A stretch of 64,000 bases of DNA from Nocardia arthritidis (lineage in GTDB: Bacteria; Actinomycetota; Actinomycetes; Mycobacteriales; Mycobacteriaceae), in NCBI RefSeq assembly GCF_011801145.1, contig NZ_CP046172.1, positions 9,238,001 through 9,302,000 of the forward strand. Reading direction: 5' to 3'. The translations under genes were made by a program, and so were the position numbers. The notes under the pieces were generated by a model that saw only the letters and a program-made list of their open reading frames with translations, made no database searches and was not told where the DNA came from. This document shows, one piece after another, positions 62,679 through 64,000 of this stretch (position 1 is its first letter; the number at the start of each line of letters is the position of its first letter).

Positions 62679-63323
62679 TCAGGCGCCGACCGCGCCCATG
62701 ATCACCCGGCTGAGCACGCGGATCACATCGTCCAGCGGCGGCCGCGGATCCGAACCGCTCCAGGAATCCACCACGTAGTTGACCGCCCCGATGATCGCGA
62801 GCACCCGCATTTCGTAGTCACCGGGCGGGATTTCGCCCTGCATGGCGGCGTCCTCGGCGGCGCTGGCGAGCAGCGAACCCCAGACCCGGCGCAGCTCGAG
62901 GCGGAACTTCTCCACCTTCGGCCCGGCGCCGACCACCTCGACCAGCGCGACGCGCGCCTTGCGCGGATCGGAGCCGATCGACTCGACGTACGCGCGCACC
63001 GCGGCATCGATGATCTCCAGCGCACTCGCATCGGCCTTCGCCGCGAGCGCCGCGGCCACCGCGTCACGCGACTCCTTGTCGATCTGCTCGTAGAGCTCGA
63101 GTAGTAGGGACTCGCGGCCGGTGAACTCCTCGTAGAACTGTCGCGAGGAGAGCCCGGCGTCCTTACAGATGGCGCCGACCGAACTATTCGCGTAGCCGTC
63201 GCGTGCGAAGACCGTCAGGCCCGATTCCAGAAAACGCGCACGCCGCTGACGTTGCCGGTCCTCAACGGGTTGCCCGGCATACATTCGTCCCGTATTCGCA
63301 TCCTGTGACATTGGGCCAGACAA
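62679..63323 (-). CDS. TetR-family regulator
   Basis: A 214-residue regulator: RRARFLESGLTVFARDGYAN, then AGLSSRQFYEEFTGRESLLL. The C-terminal part (VVGAGPKVEKFRLELRRVWG) resembles the TetR protein at 21258-21911. It is first in an operon with the alpha/beta hydrolase and probably controls it. ATG 63311 is an alternative start. Confidence 0.85.
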   Translation of the reverse strand: MSGPMSQDANTGRMYAGQPVEDRQRQRRARFLESGLTVFARDGYANSSVGAICKDAGLSSRQFYEEFTGRESLLLELYEQIDKESRDAVAAALAAKADASALEIIDAAVRAYVESIGSDPRKARVALVEVVGAGPKVEKFRLELRRVWGSLLASAAEDAAMQGEIPPGDYEMRVLAIIGAVNYVVDSWSGSDPRPPLDDVIRVLSRVIMGAVGA

Positions 63324-63326
63324 TAC

Positions 63327-63647
63327 CTAAGCCCTACAGTTCCCCGGCACCGATCCGGGTGTTCCTTTCAACCGATACGCAATCGGGCGATAGCCGAAAG
63401 TTGGCGGCACAGTTGCACACTCGGTATTTAACGGACCAATCAGACGCAGCCCCTTGGGCTTAGGCAGAGCTGTTGGCTCGAAATCGACAAAGTTGGTTGA
63501 TGTCACTGGAGGTTTGCCAAAAAGGCGATAGTGAGCGATCACATCAATTATGTAACCTTTTTGAAGGAAATCTTTAGAACAATTTCTGACGGTCTGAACA
63601 TCAAACTCCGTGACACGATTCGATAAGTATTTGCTGACAATACGGAC
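63327..63647 (-). pseudogene. AT-rich protein-like fragment without a clear start
   Basis: The minus strand codes 106 protein-like codons ending at TAG (63327), including DVIAHYRLFGKPPVTSTNFV and a Cys-containing end (LNTECATVPP, GSVPGNCRA). Codons such as AAA, ATA, TTA and AAT are frequent, unlike every neighbour. No ATG or GTG lies at the head of the protein-like part; the first usable GTG would leave 71 residues. It may be a decayed foreign gene or the tail of one. No family recognised. No other gene is seen in 63324-63696. Confidence 0.4.
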
Positions 63648-63696
63648 ACGGTGCGCGCGTTGTTCGCGGGCGATAGCTGTTGGCGTGCTCGCGAAC

Positions 63697-63999
63697 TCAG
63701 CTGCTGCCGCCGCCGCAGCCGCCGCCACCGCAGCCACCGCCGCCACCGCACCCGTGGTGGCCGCCGCCGCAGCCGTGATGTCCGTGGCCGCCGCCGCTGC
63801 CGCTGCCCGAGTCGAAGTAGTAACTCGAGCTCGCGCCGGTGCCGCCCGACCGCCACGCCCGCCTGCGAGCCGCGCGATCACCCGGCGCAACGGGCCTTCG
63901 CCCCGCCAGCACCACGAGCGCGATGACCCAGGCGACCGCGGCGATCAAGGCTGCCGCACCGGCCCATGCGGTACCTAATGCCCCGAGCAGCCCCAACAC
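63697..63999 (-). CDS. Small membrane protein with Gly/Cys/His-rich tail (may extend past window)
   Basis: At least 100 residues. One strong membrane helix (AALIAAVAWVIALVVLAG) is followed by an Arg-rich cytoplasmic-type stretch and a tail of Gly with repeated HGHHGC, HHGC and GGC units. The tail resembles the ends of TIGR04222-type actinobacterial membrane proteins. The Cys/His spacing could bind metal. A GTG at 63999 can serve as start, but the gene may continue beyond 64000. Confidence 0.6.
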   Translation of the reverse strand: MLGLLGALGTAWAGAAALIAAVAWVIALVVLAGRRPVAPGDRAARRRAWRSGGTGASSSYYFDSGSGSGGGHGHHGCGGGHHGCGGGGGCGGGGCGGGSS

Positions 64000-64000
64000 C

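Noticed and set aside
63700..63890. Ala-rich plus-strand frame opposite the Gly-rich tail
   Set aside because: Poly-Ala is the expected antisense reading of Gly codons; no ribosome site or domain.
1..64000. tRNA, rRNA, transposase or phage attachment sequences
   Set aside because: I looked for cloverleaf-like segments, transposase motifs and flanking direct repeats by eye and found none; a dedicated search could still find a weak case.

Overview
The window is GC-rich actinobacterial chromosome and most resembles Nocardia or a close mycolata relative. Evidence for this: a RamB-type regulator, an Lpd, a FadE5-type acyl-CoA dehydrogenase, a LigB-type DNA ligase and a DUF3349/PitA block all closely resemble mycobacterial proteins, and there is a relic of an MMPL transporter and a secretory lipase. 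Genus assignment is inference from protein resemblance, not from a marker gene. No rRNA, tRNA, CRISPR array or insertion sequence was seen.

Region 1 (1-15425) is a purine degradation island. A minus-strand operon encodes a two-protein xanthine dehydrogenase, a CitE-like lyase of unknown role, allantoicase and (cut by the window edge) a PuuE allantoinase. A second minus-strand operon encodes HIU hydrolase, uricase and an 8-oxoguanine deaminase-like amidohydrolase. Plus-strand MobA-like and XdhC genes supply and insert the molybdenum cofactor. A four-gene NitT/TauT-type ABC importer follows and may bring in a purine or ureide. Most genes are coupled by ATGA or GTGA overlaps. A PnuC-type vitamin transporter closes the region.

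Region 2 (15541-21911) has a repeat-built coiled-coil protein, a P450-TetR operon with a clear palindromic operator, a DeoR regulator, and an acyl-CoA ligase with its TetR gene.

Region 3 (22278-30733) is a sugar island that reads as a PTS-independent N-acetylgalactosamine (or related amino sugar) pathway: ABC importer, SIS-domain AgaS, ROK kinase, NagA, PfkB-type kinase and class II aldolase, transcribed divergently from one short control region and ended by duplicated hairpins.

Region 4 (30905-41396) contains an XRE-DUF5753 regulator facing a 100-residue partner across a 21-bp perfect palindrome, a DUF4254 protein, secreted proteins, the DUF3349-DUF3349-TM-PitA block, a secretory lipase, LigB and RamB.

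Region 5 (41406-54397) has an MMPL relic with a palindromic breakpoint, an MFS/TetR pair with two operators, FadE5, an AhpD-like protein, a VOC/TetR operon, a QorB/HxlR redox pair, an F420/PPOX protein, Lpd and two DUF418-like membrane proteins. Region 6 (54494-64000) has an M19 dipeptidase variant facing a prolyl oligopeptidase, a YqhA protein, a LuxR-type regulator followed by a SARP behind a hairpin-rich leader, a hydrolase-TetR operon, one AT-rich foreign-looking stretch and a Gly/Cys/His-tailed membrane protein at the edge.
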